Positions 24,044-34,255 of a stretch of 64,000 bases of DNA are shown here, in pieces. This DNA comes from Notamacropus eugenii (taxonomy: Eukaryota > Chordata > Mammalia > Diprotodontia > Macropodidae), in the NCBI RefSeq assembly GCF_028372415.1, contig NC_092875.1:53018271-53082270 (forward strand), in the 5' to 3' direction. The notes beneath the pieces were generated by a model, which worked only from the letters and a program-made list of their open reading frames with translations, ran no database searches and had not been told where the DNA came from. Position numbers and translations under genes: made by a program. Within the stretch, counting starts at the first letter, position 1. Every line of letters starts with the position of its first letter.

Positions 24044-24243
24044 GTAAGCTGGGGCGGGGTGGAGGGCTAATGAAGGACTGGCACCAAGACCAAGACAGTT
24101 GGGGAAATAGGTTAGGGTCAAGGAGCTTTGGGACTAGACTCATTTGTTTGTCTGCCTGTCCACTCCCCATAATAGTGACCCTATCTGTACATCTCATCCA
24201 CCCAAACTTCTCTTATCCTCTCTCCCTTGTTTTGTATTTTCAG

Positions 24244-24301
24244 TTAGAGATTTTTATTTTATTTTTCTTCTTTCTTTGGTGGCATCCTTACTGTTTTCAA
24301 T
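24244..24301 (+). pseudogene. CERS pseudogene exon D: short membrane exon, TAG for conserved Trp
   Basis: A 58-nt exon after TTTTCAG (ending 24243). After the first T it reads stop, RFLFYFSSFFGGILTVFN. Family members have WRFLFYLSSFVGG here, so the conserved Trp (TGG) has become TAG at 24245-24247. The position after AAT should carry a GT donor but reads GCGAGT (24302-24307): either a GC donor or a GT to GC loss. Length and phase match the neighbours. Confidence 0.88.
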
Positions 24302-24424
24302 GCGAGTACATCCTGTCCCATCTTCACCACAGGGCCTCTCCATCCCGTCTGTCCCTTCATCCTCTCAATTTTCATCTTCATATCCTCATTATCCCTCTAA
24401 CTCTTCCCATTGTACTATATCACT

Positions 24425-25170
24425 TGTTTAATTTTTTTCAATGAACATGTATTTTCTCTTCTTTACATTCCCCACCCGATCCCAAGAAACCTCTTGCAAC
24501 AAATACACAGAGTCAAGCAAAACAAATTCCCATATTGACCATGTCTAAAAGGTCTCCTTTTATCCCTGACCATCTTCATCCCTGCCCCCACCTACCTTGT
24601 CCTCTCATTTTCCCCCGTTCCTGGTCATTTTGGTTGTTCCCATATTTACCATGTCACCCCACCTCTGAATTCCCAAACATCCAAACTCATCTTCCTCTCT
24701 GTACCTTCTTGCCCTATCTGAGCATCCTCTTTATCTCTCTCCTTCCCCTCTATCCCCTGTCCTTTCCTGTCTGTCATCTCAATCCTCTTCATCTTCATCT
24801 AATTCTTGATCACTCTCCCTTTATCTCCTTTGGTAGAGTTAACTTGTAAATCCATCTGGTTCTAGGGTATTTTCTTTGGCAGTTCATTTTTGATTCGTTC
24901 AATTTTTCTGATATTCGGTTGTTGGAATAATCTATTTCTTGTTTTGTTAATTTGTAAATATTCATATATTACATTGAAGTTATCAAATTTTTTGGCAGTT
25001 AATCAAACAAAAATTCCTTTATTTTGATGGATTCTCCTTGTTCTTTTTTTATACAATTTGGTTTTTCTCTCTAAAAAAAAATCAGATTAGCTAATTTTAT
25101 ATCTGTTATGTTAGATGTTTTTTTTTTCAAAAAACTTGTTAATTCAGTATTGGCTTTCAAGGTGATTAGC
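24425..25170 (-). mobile_element. Decayed LINE-1 3' sequence, minus strand
   Basis: CCCAAGAAACCTCTTGCAAC, AAATACACAGAGTCAAGCAA and CCATATTGACCATGTCTAAA match marsupial L1 3' UTR read antisense. A C/T-rich run (24570-24830) and AT-rich L1-like sequence follow. It begins about 125 bp after pseudogene exon D. Confidence 0.65.
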
Positions 25171-25763
25171 ATTATTTTTGATTTTCTGAATTTCTGCTTT
25201 GGTATTGTGGTAGATAATTAATAATAACTGAGAATATAATCTGAGCTATATGATTTGTTTGCAAAATAGGTGTGATAAACAGGTCAATGGATTCCTCAGT
25301 CAATCCAAAGACTCTGACTATAGAGTGAGACAAATTTTTATGTATTAAAAACAATTAATCAACTCAGACCAACTAATAAAAAGAAAATCATCAATGGGCT
25401 ATAAGTCAGAATACAAAATTAAATGATCTGACTTTTAATTTTAGGAAAGATTAGGGGCTTTCCAGGTTGGGAGTGGGGAAGACTTAATTTCAGTCAGTTA
25501 CCTTTTGAGGTCTTTCTTTTCCTAGAATTGAGAGGTGTTAGTCTAGTAATCTCATCAGAAAAAGAAAATTATGTTAGTCTTGTATGACCTGACCAGTCAC
25601 AAGTGTCTGACAATAGAATCCAAATCTTGTGAAAGAGAAAGTAGAAGGCGGGGTTCTTGGTCACATGGACTCTGAGGAGTTTTGTCTCCCTTATGAAACT
25701 TAGAGTTTGGGGTTTGGTTATTGATTTAGTTTTGTTTGTTTTTTTGGTGTGTTGGGTTTGCAG

Positions 25764-25889
25764 CATCATTTAACCACATGATGCTTTGACCCTAAGCCTC
25801 TGAAGACTGGTATATATTGCTGGTTCCTGTTGGAGATTGGCTTCTACCATTCTTTGCTGCTCACTTTGCCCTTTGATGTGAAGAGGAAG
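25764..25889 (+). pseudogene. CERS pseudogene exon E: loop plus membrane segment ending DVKRK
   Basis: Acceptor TTTGCAG (ending 25763), donor GTGAGC at 25890, 126 nt in phase 0. The second half reads CWFLLEIGFYHSLLLTLPFD then VKRK, matching the WWYLLELGFYLSLL...PFDVKRK block of CERS4; DVKRK is nearly invariant in the family. The first half is eroded: TGA at 25779-25781, and about six codons shorter than family members before CWF, suggesting small deletions. Confidence 0.92.
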
Positions 25890-26149
25890 GTGAGCTTCAG
25901 TGAAAATCCCTGTCCCCCCTCAGTTAGATGGAAGCAGAGAAGGCTCACTTCCAATCCTTACCCTCATGGGAAAGTTTCAAGCTTAGCCACAACCCTGAAG
26001 GTCAATCCCTGGGACCATACAGAGAAATTCCTAAAAGCCAAGACAGCCCTCATGAATATAAGATCTTTATGATCTGCTGAACAAGGTGTGGTGTGTGGGG
26101 GAGTAGGTCTCATCTTTACCTTTTCTAATCCAGATTTAATAAACTGGTT

Positions 26150-26610
26150 AACACATTTTCCTCAAGTACAAATTTGGCCTTTTGCTCCTCTACTCAGTAA
26201 GCTTCAGTGGCTCCCTATTATGTCTGGGATCAAATATACTGTTCTCTTTTGGCAATTCAAGATGTCATAACCTGTCACCAACCTCTCTTTCTAATCTTGT
26301 TGTACATTATTCTCCTCTACACAATGTAATCTAGGTGAACTGGCATTGTTGATGTTCAAATGGTTCAGCATCACGAGTAATTTTATCAATGGAAATGACA
26401 TTAAGAGATGCATTAGTATCTGTTTCACTTCTGCATCCTAAGGACCACTGGACTCTTCTATCTGGCTCATAGCTGAAACCTCCTCTATGTGCTATCTCCA
26501 TTATAATAGGAGCTACTTGAAAGCACAGACTGTTTTTCCTGTTTATATCCCAAGTGGTTAGCACAGTGCTTTGCACATATTAAGTGCTTAATAAGTGTTT
26601 TTTTAATCAT
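26150..26610 (+). mobile_element. L2 LINE 3' fragments, plus strand
   Basis: AGCTTCAGTGGCTCCCTATT and ATGTCTGGGATCAAATATAC are L2 3' body; AGGAGCTACTTGAAAGCACA with GTTAGCACAGTGCTTTGCAC and TTAAGTGCTTAATAAGTG are the L2 3' end. Confidence 0.75.
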
Positions 26611-27974
26611 TCATCATTCAAATATAGCACCACATTTCCAATCTCCCTGCCTTTGCAATGACTGCAAAATCACAGAATTTAGAGTTGGGCGGGACCTTCA
26701 GTGACCATTTACTCTAATGCATAGGTGAGGAAATCTTCACTCTAACATAGCCACAAGTGGTTGTCCAACTTCTGCTTGAAGATCTTGAAGGACGACAACT
26801 CACCAGCTCTAGACGTAGCCCATTGCGCTTTGAGACAGTGATAATTGTTAGCAAGTTTTTCCTTATATTAAGCCTAAATTTGCCTCTTTGTAACTTCAAT
26901 CCCTAGTTCCTTGCTTCACTATCTGGGGCCAAATAAAACAAGTCTAAACTATCCTCCACGTGACAGCCCTTCAGATACCTGATCATAGCTATCATGGTGC
27001 CTATACGTCTTCTTTAAGACAGGCTAAAAATGCCCAGTTCATTCAAAAATAAAAACCTTCATATGTCATGAACTCAATGCCCTTCACTGTCCTGTTTGCC
27101 TTCCTCTCCACACTGTGCTCAGAACTGAACACAATATTCTAGTTGAGGTCTAACAAAAGCACACACAGTATATTAGGACTATTGCCTCCCCATTTCTGGA
27201 GGCTAGAGCCCTCCTAACAGAGGTCAAAATCACATTAGATTTTTGGCTGCTACATCATACTGCTGGTTCATGTTGAATGCTAGATTCTTTTCAGAACCAC
27301 CACTTTCTGCTCAGGTCTCCTCACCTTATAATAACAAAGTTGATTTTTTTTGTACCCAAATTCAAGGCTTTATATTTATCCCTGCCTGTGGCATTTTATC
27401 TTATCAGATTCAGTCCAATGCCCTAGCCTGTCAAGATCTTTTTGAATCTCAACTCTCTCATCCAACATATTAGCTATGCCCCCCAGCTTTGCCATCTTCA
27501 AGTGTGATGATACCATTCATATCTTTATGTCAGTGGTGAAAATATTAAGCACCATGGGATGAAGGACAGATACCCAAGGTGCCCTACAGGTGACCTCTTA
27601 TCATGTTGGCACCGAATAATTAACAACTACTCTTTAAGTATGGTCATCCAATCAGTTGTAAATTCATCTGATTATATTATCATTTAATCTTTCTCCCATC
27701 TTATCCACAAGAATATAATAATTTATTTTTAAAAGTTGATAAAGTTTAGATGAACTATCCATGCTATTCTCCTTATCTGCTAGTTTAGTAATTCTCGTCT
27801 AGCATGACTTGTTCTTGATGAAGACATGGTAGCTCTTTGCAATCATCACTCAGTTTATAGATATTTACAAACCATCTGATAATGATCCTTTCTAAAAATT
27901 TTCCCAGGAACAGGATTCAAGCTTACTGGCCATAGTTTACAGATCCTGTTCCCTCCTCTCTCTCTTTTTTTTTT

Positions 27975-28125
27975 TTTTTGGAGGGGGGAAGGCAAGGCAA
28001 TCAGAGTTAAGTGACTTACCCAAGGTCACATAGCTAGTAAATGTCAAGCTCCTGAGACCAGATTTGAACTGAGGTCCTCCTGACTCTGGTACTCTATTCA
28101 CTGTGCTACCTAACTGTCCTCCCCC
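27975..28125 (-). mobile_element. tRNA-headed SINE inside the L3/CR1 copy, minus strand
   Basis: GAGTTAAGTGACTTACCCAA, GGTCACATAGCTAGTAAATG, CCTGACTCTGGTACTCTATT and CACTGTGCTACCTAACTGTC. Preceded by T-rich DNA, its poly(A) in reverse. Confidence 0.88.
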
Positions 28126-29450
28126 CTTCCTTCTTTTGAAAAAGGTGAGATCCTGTCCTTCACCAGTCTTCGCCAGTGATACATATCTTGTTTTCCATGA
28201 CCTTCCACATGTCACTAACAACGGCCCAGCCATCATTTCTACCATTTATTTCAGGACCCAGTAATATAGCAATTCTGGGCCAAGTGACTTGTATTCAACA
28301 AGAGCATCTAAATCCTCCCTTATTAGCCCATTATATATCTTGAATATCAACTACTTGCTGTCATTTTTCTTCTATCATTTTTTGGGAAAAGGTCATTCTT
28401 TTTTGCAGAGAAAACAAATACAATAAAAATCAAGCAGCTCCACCTTCCATCTGCTGCCCATGGCTCACCCATCCATCCCGAGCAGAGATTCCAGCCCCTC
28501 TTTGATTCTTCTTTTTTTATCCCAATATAAAGGACCCTTTTTGTTATCTTTGGTTTCACTCAACAGGCTTAGTTAATTCTTTAGCTTTTCTGATGCTCTT
28601 TTTATGGAACTTTTCCCCACTTTTATGTTCATCTCCTATTAATTGACCTTGCTTCCATCTTCTGCATATTTCTTTTTGAAATAAGAATTCCTTTCCACAT
28701 CATTCTTTTCTGATAAAACCTATTTTTCCTCCTCAACTGATTTGTTTCCTTTGGTCTCATTAGAATTTAATTCCTTAGTATTTCCTATGTCTCTTGGGCA
28801 AACTTCTCCAAAGTATTTTAGTCCATTGGGTCCTATCTTTCTTTCTGCTTTCCTCAAAGCTAGAATACGTGTCGGTCTATCCCCAGTCTTTTTCTTCTTC
28901 ATAAACTTTAGGATAGAGTGGTCTTCTCCCAAAGTCCCTGTTGTTTCTATCATTCTCTGTTAAGGAGAATCAGATCCAAAACAGAATTCCCCTTTGTTGG
29001 TTCTTCTACCTTCTGAAGGATGAAGTTATCATTGAGACAAATTAAGGAGTCAATAAGTGCTTGGCTTTTGGTAGAGAGAGAACCCCCAGCAGATACCTGG
29101 ATAACTGGAGTCCCTCATCACTACTATACCATACTTCTCATTTATTTATTTCTGTCCAAATGGTCTGTAGTATACACCAGTGATAAAATTACTTCTGTTT
29201 CTCCCTCCTTTTTAATCTCCACCCAAATTCTGACATCGTGCTCTTTCTCTCTTTTGGTTCTCAGATTTCTTCACAAAATATACCTTGTTAACATATAGTA
29301 TCACTCACTCCTCTTTATATCTGGGGTTTTTAATAATATATACTCATCCAAATGCATTGTCCAGTTATTCATTTCACAGCACTAAGTCAGAATTGAGGTG
29401 AACTGAGTTGAGTTCCTAGTTTGTTACCTATAGATTTATTACCCCTACTT

Positions 29451-29471
29451 GTGTGTGTGTATGTATGTGTA

Positions 29472-29523
<52 letters not shown>
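29451..29523 (+). repeat. Compound (GT)n(GA)n microsatellite
   Basis: Interrupted GT 29451-29486 followed by GA to 29523. Directly precedes a minus-strand SINE. Confidence 0.95.
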
Positions 29524-29525
<2 letters not shown>

Positions 29526-29539
29526 TGAAAGAGAGAGAA

Positions 29540-29775
29540 TTTGTTTAATGCCTATTATATGCCAAGCACTATGCTAAATGCTTTTGCAAATATCTCACTA
29601 GATGGTCATAATCATCCTGAAAGATAGCTATCATTATCTCTAATAACTCAAACAGAAGTTTAGTGACTTGCTGAGGGTCATAGAGTTAGAAAGTGTATAA
29701 ATCTGGTTTTAAACTCAGGTCTTCCTGACTCCAGGCCCAAAGCTTTATCCAGTATGCCACCTAGCTGGCTCAAGT
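29540..29775 (-). mobile_element. MIR/tRNA-headed SINE, minus strand
   Basis: ATTATATGCCAAGCACTATG, GTGACTTGCTGAGGGTCATA, CAGGTCTTCCTGACTCCAGG and the reversed head TTTATCCAGTATGCCACCTA with GCTGGC. Confidence 0.85.
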
Positions 29776-31311
29776 GTACAGATGCTTAACGCTGATGGCT
29801 TTTACTATTAGCTGCTGGTTTGGAGTTCTGTCTCCTTTGAATTTCTAGGTCTCGGCTGCTGTTTGGCCTTCTTTGTGGCTATTCTTCAAAACATTTTTAT
29901 TTGGGAATATACACAGGAGGTCTCTTCTTTCCACCTTGTTTAAAGCCCTTTGATTAGATACACAAAAGATCTGGCAAATACATTCTTACCAGCCTATCTG
30001 AAATCCACTTCATCTCTGGTCAGAAATTTATCAATCCTGTATTGTTAACTGTAATATAGAAATCCACATCCCATAACCAGACACCGCCTTCTTAGCCAGC
30101 TATTCATTTCCCAAAGTTTTTTTTCTTCTTCTACATCTTTTGACTTCAATAGTCAACAGTGAGGGCAACGATACCATTTTGGTTTTGTTTCTAACCCAAC
30201 ACTTCCTAATCACTGGCAATATTTTTTGGTTTCCTTCTGTCATCTGTGCCCACTTGAATAACCAAATATCAGTGGCTGTCATCCATTTTATAAGTTTGGG
30301 GATATTTCTGTTATGTGATGGGTACATACACCAGGAAGACCATAAATCTATTAACAAATGCTCCTAAGCAGGGTATCACCAACTACTACTACCTTTCTAT
30401 TCTTTATCTGCCCCTTAGAAGTTGATCTCCTACCTGATATTTTCTTTTGCTTTAGGGCATCCAGGTCTCCCCGAAGGAAGATCCTCCAGTTGTGGGGTTT
30501 TTAAAGCTCCAATTATACAACTGTCCTTTTCCTTCCTTTTCTTCTCTTTATAACAGTCTTCTGTACTACATCATCCTGACAAGGGTCAAGTCTTTTCTAC
30601 TCCATCTCAGATCCTTTTATTCCCCAATTAATGCCTTACATCTGTTTCTTTTGGGTCCTTCATTCTTCCTATCAACCTGGAGTATGGAGAGGTATCCTTT
30701 TAATACCTTTCCTGTCTTCTCTGGGTGAGAAATCAACTTCCTCTGAGAATACAAGTTAAAATCACTCACCGATGTTGTTTGTTCATCCTTCATTTTTCAA
30801 GGAGGACCAGTGACGTCACAAGTAATGTACTATCTTACCAAAACACCTTGTATCTATGTCTTATATAACTACATAGGTACATGTTTTCTCCCCAAGCTGG
30901 ACTTTTAAGTTATATTGAGAGAGTAGTCTGTTTTCAATTATGTCACAGCACCTAGTTGGTGCCTAACCCATAGGAGGCATTTAATAAGTAATGGTTGATT
31001 GATCATCTGATTTGTCCTAGAAGGCAGAACTAGGAACAGTGGGAGGTGAGGAAAGTGGGGATATGGGCATAAGGTAAGGGGATAAGGAATAAGCTTCCTA
31101 AAGATCAGAGTTATATGAAAGTGGAATGGGTAGTCTCTTAGAAGTAGCAAGATTCCATTATTGGAGGTGTTCAAATGGAAGGTTGATGACAATTTGTCAA
31201 GGAATTGTAAAAGAGATTCCTGATCAAGTAAGCATTGGACTAAATACCATCTGAGACCTCTCTTAACTGAGATTATGGGATTCTAAGATTTTCTTTCTCT
31301 TCTCCTCCCAG

Positions 31312-31418
31312 GCCAGCAAGATATTCCATTATGCACAGTGGAAACATACATATCATGTACTCTTCATCCTCTTTGCTGTGGTGTTCCTTGTTAGCCAACT
31401 CATTCTCTTCCCAAACAT
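31312..31418 (+). pseudogene. CERS pseudogene exon G: TM segment after the Lag1p motif, open frame
   Basis: A 107-nt exon after CCTCCCAG (ending 31311), with donor GTGAGC at 31419. It reads ASKIFHYAQWKHTYHVLFIL then FAVVFLVSQLILFPN. This matches the segment after the Lag1p motif (AKM.NY.......LF..F...F...RL..FP). A usual Arg of the xRL motif is Gln here. No stop; ends in phase 2 (AT) and joins A at the start of exon H. Confidence 0.93.
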
Positions 31419-31686
31419 GTGAGCTTTTCCCCAGAGAATGATGAGGGTTTTGGGAAGTGGTTGTGATGCCTAGGAAGCCTAAGGCCCAAAGTCCTCCTCT
31501 TGTGGGACCTTCCGTTGCCAAGATCTGACTTTTGAAAAGCTGGTGAAACCTTCTATGTATGGGAAAGTTGAGACAGGGACCTGTTAATGCTTGGTGGCCT
31601 TCTCCCCTCCCTGGGGCTTGTGTTACTAGTGACCAAGGTTGTCTGAAAGATCCTCAAAGTGACCTAATTTTCTTTCTCTCCTGCAG

Positions 31687-31840
31687 AATCATGCAATATA
31701 CCTATTATTCCACAGACTGGGTAAAGCCTTTCTTAGGATATTTTTTAACCATTACCCTCCTAATGGTTCTGCAGAGTCTCCATGTCTTCTGGTCCTACTT
31801 CATTCTCTGAATAGTCTGTTCCTTTGTTGTGAGTGACAAG
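31687..31840 (+). pseudogene. CERS pseudogene exon H: last TM segments, TGA at conserved Arg
   Basis: A 154-nt exon after CTCCTGCAG (ending 31686), with donor GTATGT at 31841. It reads IMQYTYYSTDWVKPFLGYF, LTITLLMVLQSLHVFWSYFIL, stop, IVCSFVVSDK. Family members have YTTYYES...PFFGYYFFN.LLM.LQ.LHVFWS..ILRM. TGA at 31808-31810 falls on the Arg of ILRM (CGA to TGA) and the next codon is ATA instead of ATG. The frame after the stop still follows the family (SF, basic end), so this is a point lesion in a once-functional exon. Confidence 0.94.
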
Positions 31841-32287
31841 GTATGTACAAAACTGACCCTAATTTTGGTTTCTGATCCTTCTATAGCTTGATCCTGTCTC
31901 AGTTACCTCTTAAGCATCTCAGGGGCAAGTAAATAAGAATCCCAGCCCCAGAAGCCTTTGCAGCTATGTTAGGGGGGAAGTGCATGAACAGTGGGAATGA
32001 AGACTAGAGCCTGGTATTCTAGTGATAATGGGCATCTAGGCAGTCCTGACAGAGGGGTAACTGGAGGGTGGAGCACCCAATTCCACCCAGACCTTTACTT
32101 TATAGTCACACAACCTGGACTTTGCAACTCACTCCACTTTCCATCTACAGCTCTGTTTGGTCACAAATCCATGTAAAAAATTGTCCCCTAGTGTCCCATT
32201 ACTCCTCCAACTTCCTTTTGTATATTATCTCCCCCAACACATAGTAAGCTATTTCAGGAACAGGATTGTCTTTCTATTTTTATTTCC

Positions 32288-32362
32288 ATCACCTCTGATT
32301 GGCTACTTTCCATCTGTCCATCTCTCTAATTGGTTATTTTCCATCTGTCCATCCCTCATTCT
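32288..32362 (+). repeat. Short tandem duplication in intron H/I
   Basis: Two copies of ATTGGYTAYTTTCCATCTGT followed by CCATC lie about 38 bp apart, just upstream of exon I. Confidence 0.75.
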
Positions 32363-32393
32363 CTCTGATCCACTTCCTTTCTTGGCCTCTGAT

Positions 32394-32528
32394 TTTGAGA
32401 AGACTGATGTGAGGAGTGACTTGAAGGAACAAGACACAAGTGATGAGCAGTCAGAGATGGAGAGGCAAAGGAACAGGCAGCCCCAGTCCAATGACGTTAC
32501 CAACTCCTGCAACTTCCTCTGGTCTTGA
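32394..32528 (+). pseudogene. CERS pseudogene exon I: acidic cytosolic tail
   Basis: Reads FEKTDVRSDLKEQDTSDEQ then SEMERQRNRQPQSNDVTNSC and a TGA at 32526-32528. It corresponds to the acidic, Ser-rich C-terminal tail (MEKDIRSDVEESDSSEE in CERS4), a segment known to be phosphorylated in ceramide synthases. The expected acceptor AG just before TTTGAG reads AT (32392-32393), so the 3' splice site appears destroyed. Where the exon ended is unclear: the frame runs to 32528, but CERS-type genes often splice inside this tail. Confidence 0.85.
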
Positions 32529-32965
32529 GGAGTAGGGTCCCAACTGATCTATGTACCTGTTCCAGCAATGTAGCCTGGTCTGGCCTAAGACTATCAGATT
32601 CCCCAGTTAAGGGAGGAAACCTGGATGATAGGTCTTCTACGAATTAGGTCATTATGGGAAATCTCCAAGATTCTTATTGGGTATGGACTCTATAGAACAA
32701 GACTGGTTCTGGACCAGAAATCTTTATTTCTGTCTCTCCCTATCTGTCAGTCCATCCCCACTTCTGTTAGACCTGAAGGAAGAAGGGGAAGCAAGCAATC
32801 TCTCCATGGGATTTTAGGATGGGTTTAATGATCTCCTTGAGCCAATTTCTTGGCCTGGCTGCTGAGCACTGTTCCCATTTATTACAAGGCCTCATAGGAG
32901 GTGATGATGGGAGGGGATGAAGATTCTTTAGACCCCCAGTTAATGGTTCTGTTCTATCTGTGCAG

Positions 32966-33136
32966 ATACCACTGAAGAGAAAGATGAGGGAGCCCCCAGA
33001 TCCCCATGGAGGCCAAGAAGGAACCATCAGCTCCCTGAACCAATGAGAAGAGACTCAGGCTATAGGTCTGGGACTGGACTAAGCTCATTAAGCTCTCTCC
33101 TCCCAGAGAATCAGGCCCAAAGATGGGAATAATAAA
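32966..33136 (+). pseudogene. Candidate terminal exon and 3' UTR of the CERS pseudogene, with poly(A) signal
   Basis: A plausible acceptor CTGTGCAG ends at 32965 and an AATAAA lies at 33131-33136. Two frames are open after the acceptor. One gives PLKRKMREPPDPHGGQEG, ending TGA near 33045, loosely like the PLQLKNG start of the CERS4 tail. The other starts TTEEKDEGAPRSPWRPRRN and runs to a TAA at the poly(A) signal. The tail is poorly conserved in the family, so neither is proven. Placement after exon I and the poly(A) signal support a terminal exon. Confidence 0.5.
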
Positions 33137-33289
33137 ACTTAAGTGACTAGGATTTACAGTCTCTGAGCCTCTGGCTTCTTTCATTATCCACTTTGTTCTT
33201 CATTCAGAGCTCACTTTGTCATCCTTACTCCTTCTTTCATAATTTTAAAATCATTTTAATTTTTCATAATTTTCCTGGATATAGAAGCT

Positions 33290-33440
33290 TAGAATATCAG
33301 AACCAGAAGGGACTTCCCAGAACCTAACTTGAACAGAATGCCCTCTACAACTTTCATACCAAGTGGTCATTGGGTTTTTGTTTGAACACTCCCCAAGGTA
33401 GAGAGTTACAGCCCATTCTACAGTATTGATTGCTGGAAAT
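33290..33440 (-). mobile_element. L3/CR1 3' end fragment, minus strand
   Basis: AATATCAGAACCAGAAGGGA, AACAGAATGCCCTCTACAAC and CCAAGTGGTCATTGGGTTTT, then AGAGAGTTACAGCCCATTCT: L3/CR1 3' UTR in reverse. The following 33450-34120 holds nothing I recognise. Confidence 0.7.
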
Positions 33441-34127
33441 TGGGAATTTGTTTACTAAACTCAATCCAAAATTTTCTCAATATAACTTTTTGGATCCTGT
33501 TGTCCACTGTCATGGACAGCAGCAGAAAATCAGAAGAAAAAGTTGGTTTAGGGAGATCAGTTTTAAATAGGTTGATTCAAAGATAAATCAAACAACGAGA
33601 CCCCTGAGGATCTGGAGGTCTTGCTGGAAGCAGATCACCTGCCCACCCCTCCTATCTCTAAACTATCATCTTTTAAGACTCAGTCAGACCTAGGTTGTCC
33701 GCAATATTCCCTCTAATTATGAGATCACCTTCCCCTCCACACATCTCTGAACAAACTGAGCCAGAACTGGCCCAAATCTGGACCTACAGAAAAAGATAAA
33801 CCCAGGCCACCAAGAAAGCAAAAATCCCACACTTAGATCTCAGCAAACCTCAGGCAGGAAGGACCAATATATGGGAGATTGGAAGCCACAGGGATACATT
33901 TGGAGGTCAGTCATGGGAAAGGGTATCCTGGATGCAAGCAAGGAGCTGAAGGGATGCACCTTCTAGTATAAGACCCCAGGGCCACTTTAGAGAGTCCTAA
34001 GGACTTAGATCTAGAAGATTATAGATAATCTAGTTCACCATTTTGGACATGCATCTAGTCTCATGTACTTCAAACATGGCTATATTTGACTTTATTCTGT
34101 TGTAGAAATATTCATCATTAGCTACCT

Positions 34128-34250
34128 CTAGGCAGCGAGGTGACACAGAGATAGAACCCTGGGCTGGAGTCAGGAAGACTTAAGTTCAAATCCAGTCTCA
34201 GACACTTACTAGCTGTGTGACCCTAGGTAAATCACTTAACTGATATGCCT
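34128..34250 (+). mobile_element. tRNA-headed SINE, plus strand
   Basis: GGCAGCGAGGTGACACAGAG, CTGGGCTGGAGTCAGGAAGA, CAAATCCAGTCTCAGACACT and CTAGCTGTGTGACCCTAGGT. It abuts the BovB fragment directly. Confidence 0.88.
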
Positions 34251-34255
34251 TAATT

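Larger units (their letters stand above)
26640..30760 (-). mobile_element. Long L3/CR1-type LINE copy, minus strand
   Basis: Read on the + strand it starts with the CR1 3' end in reverse (CACAGAATTTAGAGTTGGGC) and continues through CAACTTCTGCTTGAAGATCT, AAGTTTTTCCTTATATTAAG, GAACTGAACACAATATTCTA, TTGGCTGCTACATCATACTG, GATGAAGACATGGTAGCTCT, CAGGATTCAAGCTTACTGGC and AGATACCTGGATAACTGGAG: the order expected of an antisense L3/CR1 element, so it spans the 3' UTR and much of the reverse-transcriptase and endonuclease region. SINEs interrupt it at 27975-28125 and 29540-29775. It sits in intron E/G. Heavily decayed, no long open frame. Confidence 0.75.
25890..31311 (+). other. Oversized intron of the CERS pseudogene lacking the Lag1p catalytic exon
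   Basis: Between exons E and G the family should have an exon of about 130 nt encoding the Lag1p motif (DF...HH...FSY..N..R.G.L...HD..D..LE). I read this interval in + frames and found nothing like it. It is filled by an L2 fragment (about 26.15-26.6 kb), a long minus-strand L3/CR1 copy (26.64-30.76 kb) with SINE insertions, and a short unassigned stretch. The exon was either deleted or has decayed past recognition. Confidence 0.7.
18869..33150 (+). pseudogene. Unprocessed ceramide synthase (CERS4-like) pseudogene, whole locus
   Basis: Separate blocks translate into ordered pieces of a ceramide synthase, the ER multi-pass TLC-domain enzyme that N-acylates sphingoid bases to make (dihydro)ceramide. 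Seen: blocks A (18869-19052), B (21413-21530), C (23925-24043), D (24244-24301), E (25764-25889), G (31312-31418), H (31687-31840) and I (32394-32528), plus a possible last exon at 32966. Intron phases agree across joins: A ends +2 and B begins +1, C ends +2 and D begins +1, G ends +2 and H begins +1. Retained introns mean it is not a retrocopy. Subtype call: YPHPKDLLAA in A, LPFDVKRK in E and LLMVLQSLHVFWSYFIL in H look most like CERS4. Lesions: no ATG; stops at 19036, 23970, 23988, 23994, 24245, 25779 and 31808; damaged splice sites after D and before I; the Lag1p catalytic exon not found. It may be a dead tandem copy of CERS4 or a lost older paralogue; the window cannot decide. Confidence 0.93.

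Noticed and set aside
25830..26072. 80-codon open frame starting in pseudogene exon E
   Set aside because: Only the first 20 codons are exon E; the rest reads through the GTGAGC donor into intron with no family similarity.
31559..31810. 83-codon frame ending in the membrane-like stretch of exon H
   Set aside because: Its first half is intron upstream of the exon H acceptor, and its terminal stop is the TGA lesion, not a natural end.
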